Shown here piece by piece: positions 31,862 to 40,116 of a DNA stretch of 64,000 bases. The notes under the pieces were generated by a model. It had not been told where the DNA came from and made no database searches. It saw only the letters and a list, made by a program, of their open reading frames with translations. Origin of the DNA: Planctomycetota bacterium (GTDB lineage Bacteria; Planctomycetota; Phycisphaerae; UBA1845; UTPLA1); the NCBI GenBank assembly GCA_016235815.1, contig JACRIM010000023.1:101221-165220 (forward strand). The letters run 5' to 3'. The translations under genes and the position numbers were made by a program. Positions within the stretch are counted from its first letter, which is position 1; every line of letters starts with the position of its first letter.

Positions 31862-33319
31862 ATGAATCGAATTCACCGACTCCACCTGTCCACCCTCGTC
31901 GCCTTGATCGCGGGGTGCGCTCAAACACAACACTCCCAATCCACGAATCACGCCGCTTCGCCCGCGCCTTCCAACAACCGGCTCGTCGGCATCATTCAAG
32001 GCAGTGACAATCGACCCGCCCCCGGCACCATCGTCGTCATCGCCCATGATCTCGATGGCACGATCTACTACTCCGGCGGCACTGCGGTCGAACCCGTCGA
32101 ACGCCGCGCCGTCGATCTCCCCGGCGCCTTCGTACCCAAAGGCACGACCGTCGCCAGGACCATCACCAACGAAAAAGGCGAATATCGATTCGAAGGGCTT
32201 GCGGAAGGTTGCTACTCCCTCGTCGCCGTCCACCCACAACACGGCAGCTATCTCGGGTTCAAGATGGTCGGCTCAAACGGCGAGCTGACACTACGGCTCA
32301 ATCCCATCACCACCCTCGAAGCAAAAATCGACGGGCTTAACTTCGATCCGAAATGGCACTACGTAAATCTCGAGGCCGACTCGCCGATCATGAATCTGGC
32401 GCTTGAGCTTCGCATGGAACAAAAAGACACGACGACGATCTTCACGACCTCACCAGTGCCGGACCAGCATGCATGGTATCTCGTGGTCTGGGGACGAAAC
32501 GCATCACGATCGTTCACCGTGCCGCTCATGAAGAAGCATCTGGGCGAGCTTAAGCCGGGTAAACTGAACAAAGTCGCGATTGATCTTGCGTCAGGTGATG
32601 CCCTCGATGGTCGCGTCACCGATAAGGACGGCAAACCAATGCCGGACGTGGCCGTCATCGCGCGGCCCAAGAGCAACCCCATTGAGGCGTGCGCCGCGTT
32701 CACCAATGCCGACGGCCGCTATCGAATCGTCGGCCTCGCGAGCGGCCCGCACAAACTCGAAGCCGTTCGCCACCAACTCCGCAGCGAAATCGGCTGCGGC
32801 GAAGGGCCGTATGACGTCGCCACCTCAAAAGAAATCAGCCTGCCACTTGCAAGCGCGTCCGACGCCGACTTCCAAATCGACGCACTGGTGCCGCAATTAA
32901 AAACCGGCGACATGGCCCCTCAGTTCGGCGGCACCACGGTCGACGGCCCCACGATCTACCTCAAGGACTATCACGGCAAAGTCGTCCTCCTCGACTTCTG
33001 GGCCACCTGGTGCCGCACCTGCCTCGCCGATCTCAAATACATCGCCGCCCTTCAGAAAGAACTGGCCCCGCAAAACAACTTCGCCGTCATCAGCATCAGC
33101 CTCGACAAAGACCCGCACGCCGTGTCGCGCTTCCTCGAACGACAAAAAATGCCGTGGCCGCAAATCGTGGGTGGGCCCGCCGATCGCAACCTGATCGCCC
33201 GAACCTACAACGTCACCTCCACACCGACCACCATCCTCATCGACCGCAACGGCAAGGTCGCCGCCCAACACATCCCCGGCGAATCCCTGCGGGCCGAAGT
33301 GATGAAGCTGTTGAAATAA
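31862..33319 (+). CDS. Lipoprotein with carboxypeptidase-regulatory-like domains and a C-terminal TlpA thioredoxin domain
   Basis: 485 residues. Signal with lipobox LVALIAGC. Two carboxypeptidase-regulatory-like beta domains (about 40-140, ending GEYRFEGLAEGCYSL, and about 240-330, with GRYRIVGLASGPHKL) precede a TlpA/AhpC-type thioredoxin fold starting GDMAPQFGGTTVDG and holding FWATWCRTC (Cys384, Cys387) and TSTPTTILID (cis-Pro loop). Likely anchored on the periplasmic side as a reductase or resolving partner. It shares the WATWCxxC core with the protein at 1716-3293 but otherwise differs in architecture. Confidence 0.87.
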   Translation: MNRIHRLHLSTLVALIAGCAQTQHSQSTNHAASPAPSNNRLVGIIQGSDNRPAPGTIVVIAHDLDGTIYYSGGTAVEPVERRAVDLPGAFVPKGTTVARTITNEKGEYRFEGLAEGCYSLVAVHPQHGSYLGFKMVGSNGELTLRLNPITTLEAKIDGLNFDPKWHYVNLEADSPIMNLALELRMEQKDTTTIFTTSPVPDQHAWYLVVWGRNASRSFTVPLMKKHLGELKPGKLNKVAIDLASGDALDGRVTDKDGKPMPDVAVIARPKSNPIEACAAFTNADGRYRIVGLASGPHKLEAVRHQLRSEIGCGEGPYDVATSKEISLPLASASDADFQIDALVPQLKTGDMAPQFGGTTVDGPTIYLKDYHGKVVLLDFWATWCRTCLADLKYIAALQKELAPQNNFAVISISLDKDPHAVSRFLERQKMPWPQIVGGPADRNLIARTYNVTSTPTTILIDRNGKVAAQHIPGESLRAEVMKLLK

Positions 33320-33619
33320 CCACACCCCTGCGGCCCCATACGCACCAGTCGCGCCGAAATCCCCCAAACTGACTCGCAGGGAGCGATTGGGAATTCAATC
33401 CTGTTTTTTACTAACCGGCATAAAAGTTGCATTGTCTAGGAGAAGAGGACCATGTACGCTCCACAGGCGGCCCCGCTTTGCAATGAAGCCGTGGGCGCGC
33501 GCATCGCTCCCTGGCCAAGCCGTTGCAGTGTCCCGCCGCTTGAACATGACAGTCGGCCCGCCCCAACAACCCACGGGCGCTGTCGGCGCACTCATTTTAA
33601 TTCTCGATGGAGGTATCCC
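33320..33619. other. Gap upstream of the FG-GAP protein
   Basis: 300 bp. An ATG at 33452 with its own GAGGA box is in frame with the gene starting at 33620 and would add 56 residues before the signal peptide; it could be a leader or a misleading start. Nothing else identified. Confidence 0.35.
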
Positions 33620-35062
33620 ATGAACCGAGTTCCCGCGCAGCGCTTGATAATCCGCATGTCCTCAGTCATCGCGACGATTTGTCTATTGATGTTGATCAGC
33701 GCGACCTCTCCGGCCGGCGCGCAATGCCAGGATCAGGAACAGGCGAAGTTAATCGCCTCGGATGCGATTACCAATGGGCAGTTCGGTACTTCAGTTGCCA
33801 TCTCCGGAGATATCGCCGTTGTCGGCGTAGAGGCCGACGATGATGCATGCCCCGGTATCGCGAATTGCCTGTCCGGATCAGTGTATGTATTCGAGAAAAT
33901 AAATGGAATATGGATGCTGCAATCAAAGTTGACCGCGTGGGATGCAAGCTCAGGCGATCGTTTCGGGCATTCGGTTGCCATCGAAGGTAACACGCTGGTC
34001 GTTGGCGCATACATCGCCGACGCCCCCGGCGTTGGGGGAGCCGGTGCCGCATATGTCTTTGTACGCTCCAATGGGGCTTGGATTCCCCACACCAAGTTAA
34101 CTGCTGAGCAGGCTCGGAACTTCACCTGGTTTGGAATCTCAGTAGCTCTCACTGAAAACACGATCGTCATCGGTGCATCGAATGACTATGCAGTAACTCC
34201 TTCGGGCAACAGAACCGGAGTTGTTTATGTATTTGCCCGAGATGGAAACTCATGGAGCCAGCAGGCACGGCTGGTAGCGGCCGACCCCGGACCAGACGAC
34301 AGATTCGGTCGTTCCGTTGCAATCTCGGGAGACACCATTGCCATCGGAGCACAGTGGGACGATTTCTCCGGCCTGACCAATGCCGGATCCGCGTACATCT
34401 TCGAGCGATCGGGCACAACATGGACTCAACAGGCCAAAATCACCGCTTCGGATGCCGCCACCGACGATTGGTACGGACGCAATTTGGCACTTGAAGGCGG
34501 TACCTTGGTCGTCGGCGCGTCCCAACACACTACCCCCGCCGGACATTGGGCTGGCCAGGGGTACATTTATGTACGGCAGGCAGGTCAATGGATCGAACAG
34601 GCCAAACTGGTTGCGCCCAACAACATCTACAGCGGGTACTTCGGCGAGTCGGTCGCCCTCTCCGGCGACACCGCCATCTTCACAAGCCTGTATGACAAAG
34701 GTGGCCCATCGTCGACCGGCTCTGCGTATGTCTTTACACGCACCGCTGGCACCTGGACCGCCCGGGCAAAAGTCAACGCCTCCGATGCCATGGACGGAGA
34801 TTATTTCGGCTACTTCGTTGCTCTGTCCGGAGAAACGGCCATTGTCAGTGCCAACCAAGCGGACTATTTCGGAATACAGAACGCCGGCACCGCCTACATC
34901 TTTCAGGCCGGAAGCGACCGCGACTGTGACGGCCTCCTCGATGCGCATGACAATTGTCCCACCCGTCCGAATCCGGATCAGGCCGATTCCGACGGCGACG
35001 GCCGAGGCGACGTCTGTGATCTATCCGCTGCAAATCCTGATGCGTTGTCGCCGGTCGAGTAG
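33620..35062 (+). CDS. Secreted FG-GAP beta-propeller protein with a thrombospondin type 3 tail
   Basis: 480 residues from ATG 33620, which has GGAGG at ideal spacing and starts a signal peptide (SSVIATICLLMLISATSPAGA). About seven repeats follow the pattern DxFGxSVAISGDTxxVGAxxDD...GSAYVF, i.e. FG-GAP/integrin-alpha-like blades (for example DRFGRSVAISGDTIAIGAQ). The end holds one thrombospondin type 3 calcium repeat (DCDGLLDAHDNCPTRPNPDQ; DSDGDGRGDVC). Extracellular or surface; a binding role is probable. Confidence 0.88.
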   Translation: MNRVPAQRLIIRMSSVIATICLLMLISATSPAGAQCQDQEQAKLIASDAITNGQFGTSVAISGDIAVVGVEADDDACPGIANCLSGSVYVFEKINGIWMLQSKLTAWDASSGDRFGHSVAIEGNTLVVGAYIADAPGVGGAGAAYVFVRSNGAWIPHTKLTAEQARNFTWFGISVALTENTIVIGASNDYAVTPSGNRTGVVYVFARDGNSWSQQARLVAADPGPDDRFGRSVAISGDTIAIGAQWDDFSGLTNAGSAYIFERSGTTWTQQAKITASDAATDDWYGRNLALEGGTLVVGASQHTTPAGHWAGQGYIYVRQAGQWIEQAKLVAPNNIYSGYFGESVALSGDTAIFTSLYDKGGPSSTGSAYVFTRTAGTWTARAKVNASDAMDGDYFGYFVALSGETAIVSANQADYFGIQNAGTAYIFQAGSDRDCDGLLDAHDNCPTRPNPDQADSDGDGRGDVCDLSAANPDALSPVE

Positions 35063-35185
35063 CCGTTGACACTCTTGGTGGCAGAAACATTCAATTTCAG
35101 GCACGCCGCCGGTCGCCCCCAGGATTTGCTCGACGTCGAAGCCCTTCGCACCATAAAATCATCCACACCAAGGGTTGATTGACGC

Positions 35186-35410
35186 ATGGCCGTTTCGCCC
35201 AGCGAACTGTTCCGTCGTCAGGCTTCCGAGCAGGCCGAGCGGCAGGCCATCCTCGATTTTGTAAAGGTGCCCGCCGCCGAAAAAATCCGCCTGCTTTGGG
35301 ATGCAATCCAATTCCTCCACACGCTGCGCCCACCGACCACGCCCAGCAACGAACCCGGCGCTCCCGCAACCGCCACGCGCGATTCCACGCGCGGACAAAT
35401 CGCGGAGTGA
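35186..35410 (+). CDS. Hypothetical small protein
   Basis: 74 residues, unrecognised. Mostly helical N-terminal two thirds (SELFRRQASEQAERQAILDF; AEKIRLLWDAIQFLHTLR) and a Pro/Thr-rich tail. Codon third positions fit the genome. The Shine-Dalgarno is weak (AGGG about 11 nt upstream). Confidence 0.5.
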   Translation: MAVSPSELFRRQASEQAERQAILDFVKVPAAEKIRLLWDAIQFLHTLRPPTTPSNEPGAPATATRDSTRGQIAE

Positions 35411-35557
35411 GTCCCCTCACTCCCCGGCCAAACGAATTGATTTAGCCCACGCTACGCAGAATCGCCGCTTCCTCCCCATTCGTAATTCCTTAACCCCAGC
35501 AGATTTGGGTATTTAGGTTGCCACAGCCCAAAAACGCCGCTATCCTGCCCCACTTAA

Positions 35558-37447
35558 ATGGAACTGCCCAAAAGACCCTATGGTGATGAGTACGTCCGTC
35601 CCGGCGCGTACCGCGAACTGACCGCAAAGCTCGCCGCGAACCCCAAGATGCGCGAGCTGTCGGCGTCCATTTTCTACGCCTTCGACAACCGCACGCGCCT
35701 CCTCCCCTTCCTTTTCGCCGATTGGCGGATCATCCCCGCCGGCGTGCGCACCATCTGCGACGCCCTCGACGCCGCCGGCCTGACCAACTCCCGCATCATC
35801 TTCCAACTTTGGAACCCCAACGTCCGCCCGAGCAAGACGCTCCTCGACGGCCGCCTCCCCGACGTGGTCATGGTCAGCTCCATGCAGATCCACGCCCAGC
35901 AAGCCTACAAACTCGTGGCCGACGCATGCAGCATCCCGGAAGACAAACGCCCGCTCGTCCTCTGCGGCGGGCCCAAATCCATCTACGAACCGTGGGACTA
36001 TTTCGGCCTCGGCGAAGACGGCCGAACCAATGCCGACGCCTGCGTCACCGGCGAGAGCTACGTCCTGCTCGAACTCATGGACCGCCTGCTCGAATACAAA
36101 GGCCCGCGCGATTCCCTGCGCCAGGCCTTCCTCCGCGCCCGCGATGAAGGCGCCCTCGAAGAAATCCCCGGCCTCGTCTATCGCCTCGACCCGCCCGGCG
36201 GCCGCGAAGCGCACCTGGTCGACACCGGCGTGCAGCGCCTCGTGCAGTTCATGGATGAATATCCGCTGCCCCTTGCGGCCTACCGAAAGATGGAGCCGCC
36301 GCACAAACGCGAGTCCATCGGCGCACGGCCGATCCCCGCGGAAGATATTCATAAGCGAGCGAGGATCAACTCCCTCATCATGACGCACGGCTGCAAATTC
36401 CGATGCAGCTACTGCCCGATTCCCGCGTACAACCAAAACACCTTCCGATTCAAATCACCCGAGCGCCTCGGCGACGAAATGCTCGCTTTGAATCGCGAAT
36501 TCGGCCTGAAGAACTTCTTCGGCACCGATGACAACTTCCTCAACAAGCGCGAAACCGTCGAGGAAATCGTCGAGCACCTGTCCAAGCGCCGCGCCGATGA
36601 CGGCCGCCGCTTCCACAAAACCGTCCGCTGGGCCACCGAGGCCACGATTCACGACGCCTACAAGTGCATCGACCTCATGCCGCGCATGAGGCAGGCCGGC
36701 CTCCGCGCCCTCTGGTTCGGCGTCGAAGATCTGACGGGCACCATGGTGAAGAAAGGCCAGGCCGGCACCAAGACCGCCGAAGTCTTCGCCGCCATGAACA
36801 ACGAAGGCCTCTGCCCGATGCCCATGATGATGCATCACGACGGCCAGCCGCTCCACACGCCGGGAAAACTCTACGGCCTGCTCAATCAGGTGCGCTACCT
36901 GCGAAAGCACGGCGCGATCAGCGTGCAGATCACCGTGCTCACGCCCGCCGTCGGAACGAATTTCTTTGACAAGCCGTATGAAGAAAAAATGGTCTTCAAA
37001 TCCATCGGTGGCCGGCGCGTCGATGAAGCCCAGTTCGACGGCAACCACGTCGTCGCCAGCAGCGAGAGCAAGCCCTGGCTCAAGCAGATGAACCTCATCC
37101 TCGGCTACGCCAGCTTCTACAACCCGATCAGCCTGCTCGGCGCAATGTTCATGCCCAAGCGCCGCCTCGCCGGTGCTGATATCGGCATGCAGCTCATCGG
37201 CATGGCCGCGACCGCCAAGACGGCCCTCGATTCCCTCCGCTGGGGCTGGCGTCTCTGGCGCGGGCCGATTGAACATTGCCCCGGCGTCCCGCAATCGAAG
37301 CTGCCGATCGTGAAGGCCCGCCCGGATGAGATCGAGCGAATCCGCACGTCGTCGATTCCGCCCGATTCCCACGAAGCGTGGGCGATGCGCGACAACAAAC
37401 CCGCCAAATCCGCCGGCACCCCACTCCCCATCCTCGCCGCCGGTTGA
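35558..37447 (+). CDS. Radical SAM protein with N-terminal B12-binding-like domain
   Basis: 629 residues. The N-terminal ~200 residues (VVMVSSMQIHAQQAYKLV ... LVLCGGPKSIYEPWDYF ... ACVTGESYVLLELMDRLL) have the Rossmann pattern of the cobalamin-binding domain used by class B-like radical SAM enzymes. The radical SAM core follows with CKFRCSYC (Cys279, Cys283, Cys286), then NFFGTDDNFL and LWFGVEDLTGTM. The C-terminal ~150 residues are partly hydrophobic (ILGYASFYNPISLLGAMFM). Substrate unknown; relatives methylate or rearrange lipids, phosphonates or natural products. No obvious partner genes beside it. Confidence 0.87.
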   Translation: MELPKRPYGDEYVRPGAYRELTAKLAANPKMRELSASIFYAFDNRTRLLPFLFADWRIIPAGVRTICDALDAAGLTNSRIIFQLWNPNVRPSKTLLDGRLPDVVMVSSMQIHAQQAYKLVADACSIPEDKRPLVLCGGPKSIYEPWDYFGLGEDGRTNADACVTGESYVLLELMDRLLEYKGPRDSLRQAFLRARDEGALEEIPGLVYRLDPPGGREAHLVDTGVQRLVQFMDEYPLPLAAYRKMEPPHKRESIGARPIPAEDIHKRARINSLIMTHGCKFRCSYCPIPAYNQNTFRFKSPERLGDEMLALNREFGLKNFFGTDDNFLNKRETVEEIVEHLSKRRADDGRRFHKTVRWATEATIHDAYKCIDLMPRMRQAGLRALWFGVEDLTGTMVKKGQAGTKTAEVFAAMNNEGLCPMPMMMHHDGQPLHTPGKLYGLLNQVRYLRKHGAISVQITVLTPAVGTNFFDKPYEEKMVFKSIGGRRVDEAQFDGNHVVASSESKPWLKQMNLILGYASFYNPISLLGAMFMPKRRLAGADIGMQLIGMAATAKTALDSLRWGWRLWRGPIEHCPGVPQSKLPIVKARPDEIERIRTSSIPPDSHEAWAMRDNKPAKSAGTPLPILAAG

Positions 37448-37599
37448 CCGCTGCGTAGTCGAAATATTCTTTTCTTCCTAACCCTCGACAACGTCGTAAC
37501 ATGACGCTGTCAGTAGATTGCCGATCCCGAAATTATTTGCCTTTCCTGCGACACCGGTTATTCTTGCTATTGAAGTGCTCGGGCAACCGGGGGAGTGCT

Positions 37600-37803
37600 T
37601 CGGGCCGATGTGTTGTGGCACCGGTCAAAGATCCGCCTAGGTGGATTTCCAACCGGTGAGCCAAGTGTGGCACCGGTTTCCAACCGGTGAGTCTTTGTGG
37701 CACCGGTTTCCAACCGGTGAGTGGTAACACAGGTCGAAGATCCGCATGGGTGGCTTTCCAACCTGTGAGTCTCTGTGGCACAGGTTTCCAACCTGTGTGC
37801 ATG
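37600..37803. repeat. Array of CCGGTTTCCAACCGG palindromes
   Basis: At least five partial or full units. Full units are GGCACCGGTTTCCAACCGGT and, at the end, GGCACAGGTTTCCAACCTGT, in which both arms change together. Related units occur at 61237-61370. No gene in 37448-37943. Confidence 0.8.
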
Positions 37804-37824
37804 GCTTATTGAAAGGAGCTTCGC

Positions 37825-37850
37825 AGATAAAAGTAGAATGACCCCGATTT
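37825..37850 (+). repeat. Dispersed 26-bp motif, copy 1 (AGATAAAAGTAGAATGACCC)
   Basis: Near-identical to 38471-38498 and 63233-63258 (core AAAAGTTGAATGACCCC). Lies about 95 bp before the small membrane protein gene. Confidence 0.7.
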
Positions 37851-37943
37851 CTCCTCTGGCAGTGAGCCTGGAGTAGCGTCCGCAGGTGGTGCGGCATCCG
37901 AGCAAGGAGCCGAACAATACGTCCTGACACCATTGACCGGCCT

Positions 37944-38252
37944 ATGCTAAAACGAGACCCACTGTTTAGCTTGTTGTTGTTTTCGGATGCGGTCGCCTTC
38001 ATTGGAGTCGTGTCTGGTGTGATATCGGGGGCTTATGACGCAATGTTTTGCATTGTGTACGGTGGCGTAGGATTGCAAATCCTCCAAGCCCCTGTTCTCG
38101 CATGGGGATTTATTTCTTCCTTGAGACTTGGCCATGGAATCAGGGCTGCCATCAATATTCTGCACGGCCCGATTATGTGGGTGTTGTGGTATATATTTAA
38201 TCATAATATGTTCGGCGTTAGACGTTTGTTGTTTCCCAATACAACGCCGTGA
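37944..38252 (+). CDS. Small integral membrane protein, hypothetical
   Basis: 102 residues with three or four hydrophobic segments (FSLLLFSDAVAFIGVVSGVI; VGLQILQAPVLAWGFIS; IMWVLWYIFNH). AT-richer than surrounding genes, so probably acquired. No family recognised; no clear Shine-Dalgarno. Confidence 0.5.
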   Translation: MLKRDPLFSLLLFSDAVAFIGVVSGVISGAYDAMFCIVYGGVGLQILQAPVLAWGFISSLRLGHGIRAAINILHGPIMWVLWYIFNHNMFGVRRLLFPNTTP

Positions 38253-38470
38253 GGGAACCTGCTCTTGACGGGAATGGAAACGACTCCCATCCCGTTTGCC
38301 CGCTCGTCCGACTACGAAACTGCGGAATAGAATCTCTAAACCACTTGCCCAATAAACGTGGGGAATCACAGTAGGACGATGAGTAAGATGGCGTGCCCTT
38401 TGATCCCAAACCAATTGTCAGCCCAACTGGCAGCTTACGAGTTATGACAAATGGCTAAGACCCTATTAAC

Positions 38471-38498
38471 AGATAAAAGTTGAATGACCCCTATTTTT
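38471..38498 (+). repeat. Dispersed 26-bp motif, copy 2
   Basis: AGATAAAAGTTGAATGACCC followed by CTATTTTT; about 45 bp before the start of the membrane HExxH protein gene. With copy 1 it brackets the small membrane protein gene in direct orientation, 646 bp apart. Confidence 0.7.
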
Positions 38499-38542
38499 CC
38501 ACCAAGACCCGGGCAATAATCATTTTCGGAAGGCCGCTCTGC

Positions 38543-39757
38543 ATGAAAAAATCAGAGCTATTGAGATTATGGAGGCAGTCACATAAGCCGCCAGCAAATC
38601 GGCATCAATTAAGGGTAATGGCACTACTCGGGGCCAACATTGTGGCAATTGCCTCAGCAGTTGCCTGGGGGCTGACTCAATCGTATTGGGTTGAAGTTCG
38701 GCGAACACCATATAGCGTGCGAACTGAGCGCGGTTGCCTCATTGTTCGACACGAGACGCCCATTGCCTTGGCCTGGAGTCCGCCGAACGCCCTTGAAAAC
38801 GCAGTGCGCTCAATCGATCAAGGATTTGACTGGACTCATGGACGTGTCGCTGGCCGCTTACAGCGAGTAGAAAACGATTGGGATCCAGCGGATGCAATCC
38901 AATGGGGGTTCGTACTGCCGCATTGGCGTGCTGAACCGAATCAGGCGGATTTTGATCGTGGTGTTGGCTGGAATCGGAATCAAGTATTGCTGCCTCTCTG
39001 GTTCCTTGCCGCGCTTGGGTGGCTGTTGTTTTGTGTTGTACGCTGGAGGTATTCAGTTACGGAGCGTATTGCCAATAGTCTCTTGGCCATTGACGGTGCC
39101 ACCGAAAAAACTTGTTTCAAGCACCCGCGCGGATGCACACGACCGATGTTAAAGCGTGCCCTCATCGTAGTAGGTGTTGCACTGACTTCGTGGACCACAG
39201 GGCATTTTCTGTTCGGAACAACTGTGTACAATTCTAGCGCTCGACTTGCAACAAATCTAGAAATACTGGCACTACCCGACACGGACGAAACCAGTTGGAA
39301 TATCGACTCCCCCGGACTTGAACCAGCCATTGTCGGTTCCGATGCTTTCAAGAAACATGTTTCAGAGGGAATTGGCCTTCTCAAGGCAAAGGATGTAGCG
39401 GGCTATCGCCTGTTGATTGGAAATGTAGGACGAATTTATCAAGGGGACACCACCCTCGCGCATCCTAATCAATCGCCGCCCTCGATTGAAATGAACTTAG
39501 ATCGATATTATTTTTCCATGATTTCGTTCGCCGGAACCCTTGTCCACGAGGCGTGCCATTGTAAACTGGCGCGTCGTTCGGGGTCGTTTGGAATATCGGG
39601 CGATTCAGCCAGTGCGGGCACCGAAGCCGAGCTTGCGTGTATGCAAATCGAAGTAAAGACTTTACGCACACTCGGTGCACCCCATTGGGAGATAGCTGCC
39701 ATTGAAAGTCAGAATGGAACACATTGGAGGCACTCCCCTCGCAAATATGAGCAATAA
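38543..39757 (+). CDS. Membrane protein with C-terminal HExxH (zincin-like) motif
   Basis: 404 residues from ATG 38543 (GGAAGG upstream). An N-terminal helix (MALLGANIVAIASAVAWGL), a second (LPLWFLAALGWLLFCVV) and a third (ALIVVGVALTSWTTGHFLF) flank a first extracytoplasmic domain with VRRTPYSVRTERGCLIVRH. The C-terminal domain has TLVHEACHCKLARR (His335, Glu336, His339), a zinc-protease HExxH, with a possible third ligand Glu in GTEAELACMQ about 22 residues on. Putative membrane-tethered metallopeptidase; no named family. Base composition is lower in GC than most neighbours. Confidence 0.6.
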   Translation: MKKSELLRLWRQSHKPPANRHQLRVMALLGANIVAIASAVAWGLTQSYWVEVRRTPYSVRTERGCLIVRHETPIALAWSPPNALENAVRSIDQGFDWTHGRVAGRLQRVENDWDPADAIQWGFVLPHWRAEPNQADFDRGVGWNRNQVLLPLWFLAALGWLLFCVVRWRYSVTERIANSLLAIDGATEKTCFKHPRGCTRPMLKRALIVVGVALTSWTTGHFLFGTTVYNSSARLATNLEILALPDTDETSWNIDSPGLEPAIVGSDAFKKHVSEGIGLLKAKDVAGYRLLIGNVGRIYQGDTTLAHPNQSPPSIEMNLDRYYFSMISFAGTLVHEACHCKLARRSGSFGISGDSASAGTEAELACMQIEVKTLRTLGAPHWEIAAIESQNGTHWRHSPRKYEQ

Positions 39758-40116
39758 CCCTATGAGCGGAATGGGGGGCATTCAACATTGTTTGGATGAA
39801 AGAGGGCAAGGTTTTTTTCCGCCCCCCATCGGCCCTCGTGAACGACACACGCTACCTCCACGACCCAATTGCCATTCAGGCGAAAAAGCGGTCGGGAGTC
39901 GATTGCTGTGGCATGCCTTAATGGTCCCGGTGTCGGCCACCCCCCCTCCCCATAGCCCCCGCCCCGGTAAAACCCGCTTCCCAGCCCCGTCCAGCGGGCC
40001 ACCCCCAAAAACCGATTTTTTCAGGACCCGCACACACCGTACATATTCTATATTTGACCAACGCACCCGCTCGACGATGGAAGCGGTGCCGATGGGGGTC
40101 TTGAAAAGGATGGCTC
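39758..40116. other. Intergenic region without an identified gene
   Basis: 359 bp, pyrimidine-rich in its middle (runs of C at about 39945-39965). It ends with AAGGA about 8 nt before the GTG start at 40117. No convincing promoter or repeat. Confidence 0.4.

Noticed and set aside
37600..37803. CRISPR array
   Set aside because: Units are irregularly spaced, palindromic throughout and vary in both arms; there are no unique spacers of constant length and no cas genes.
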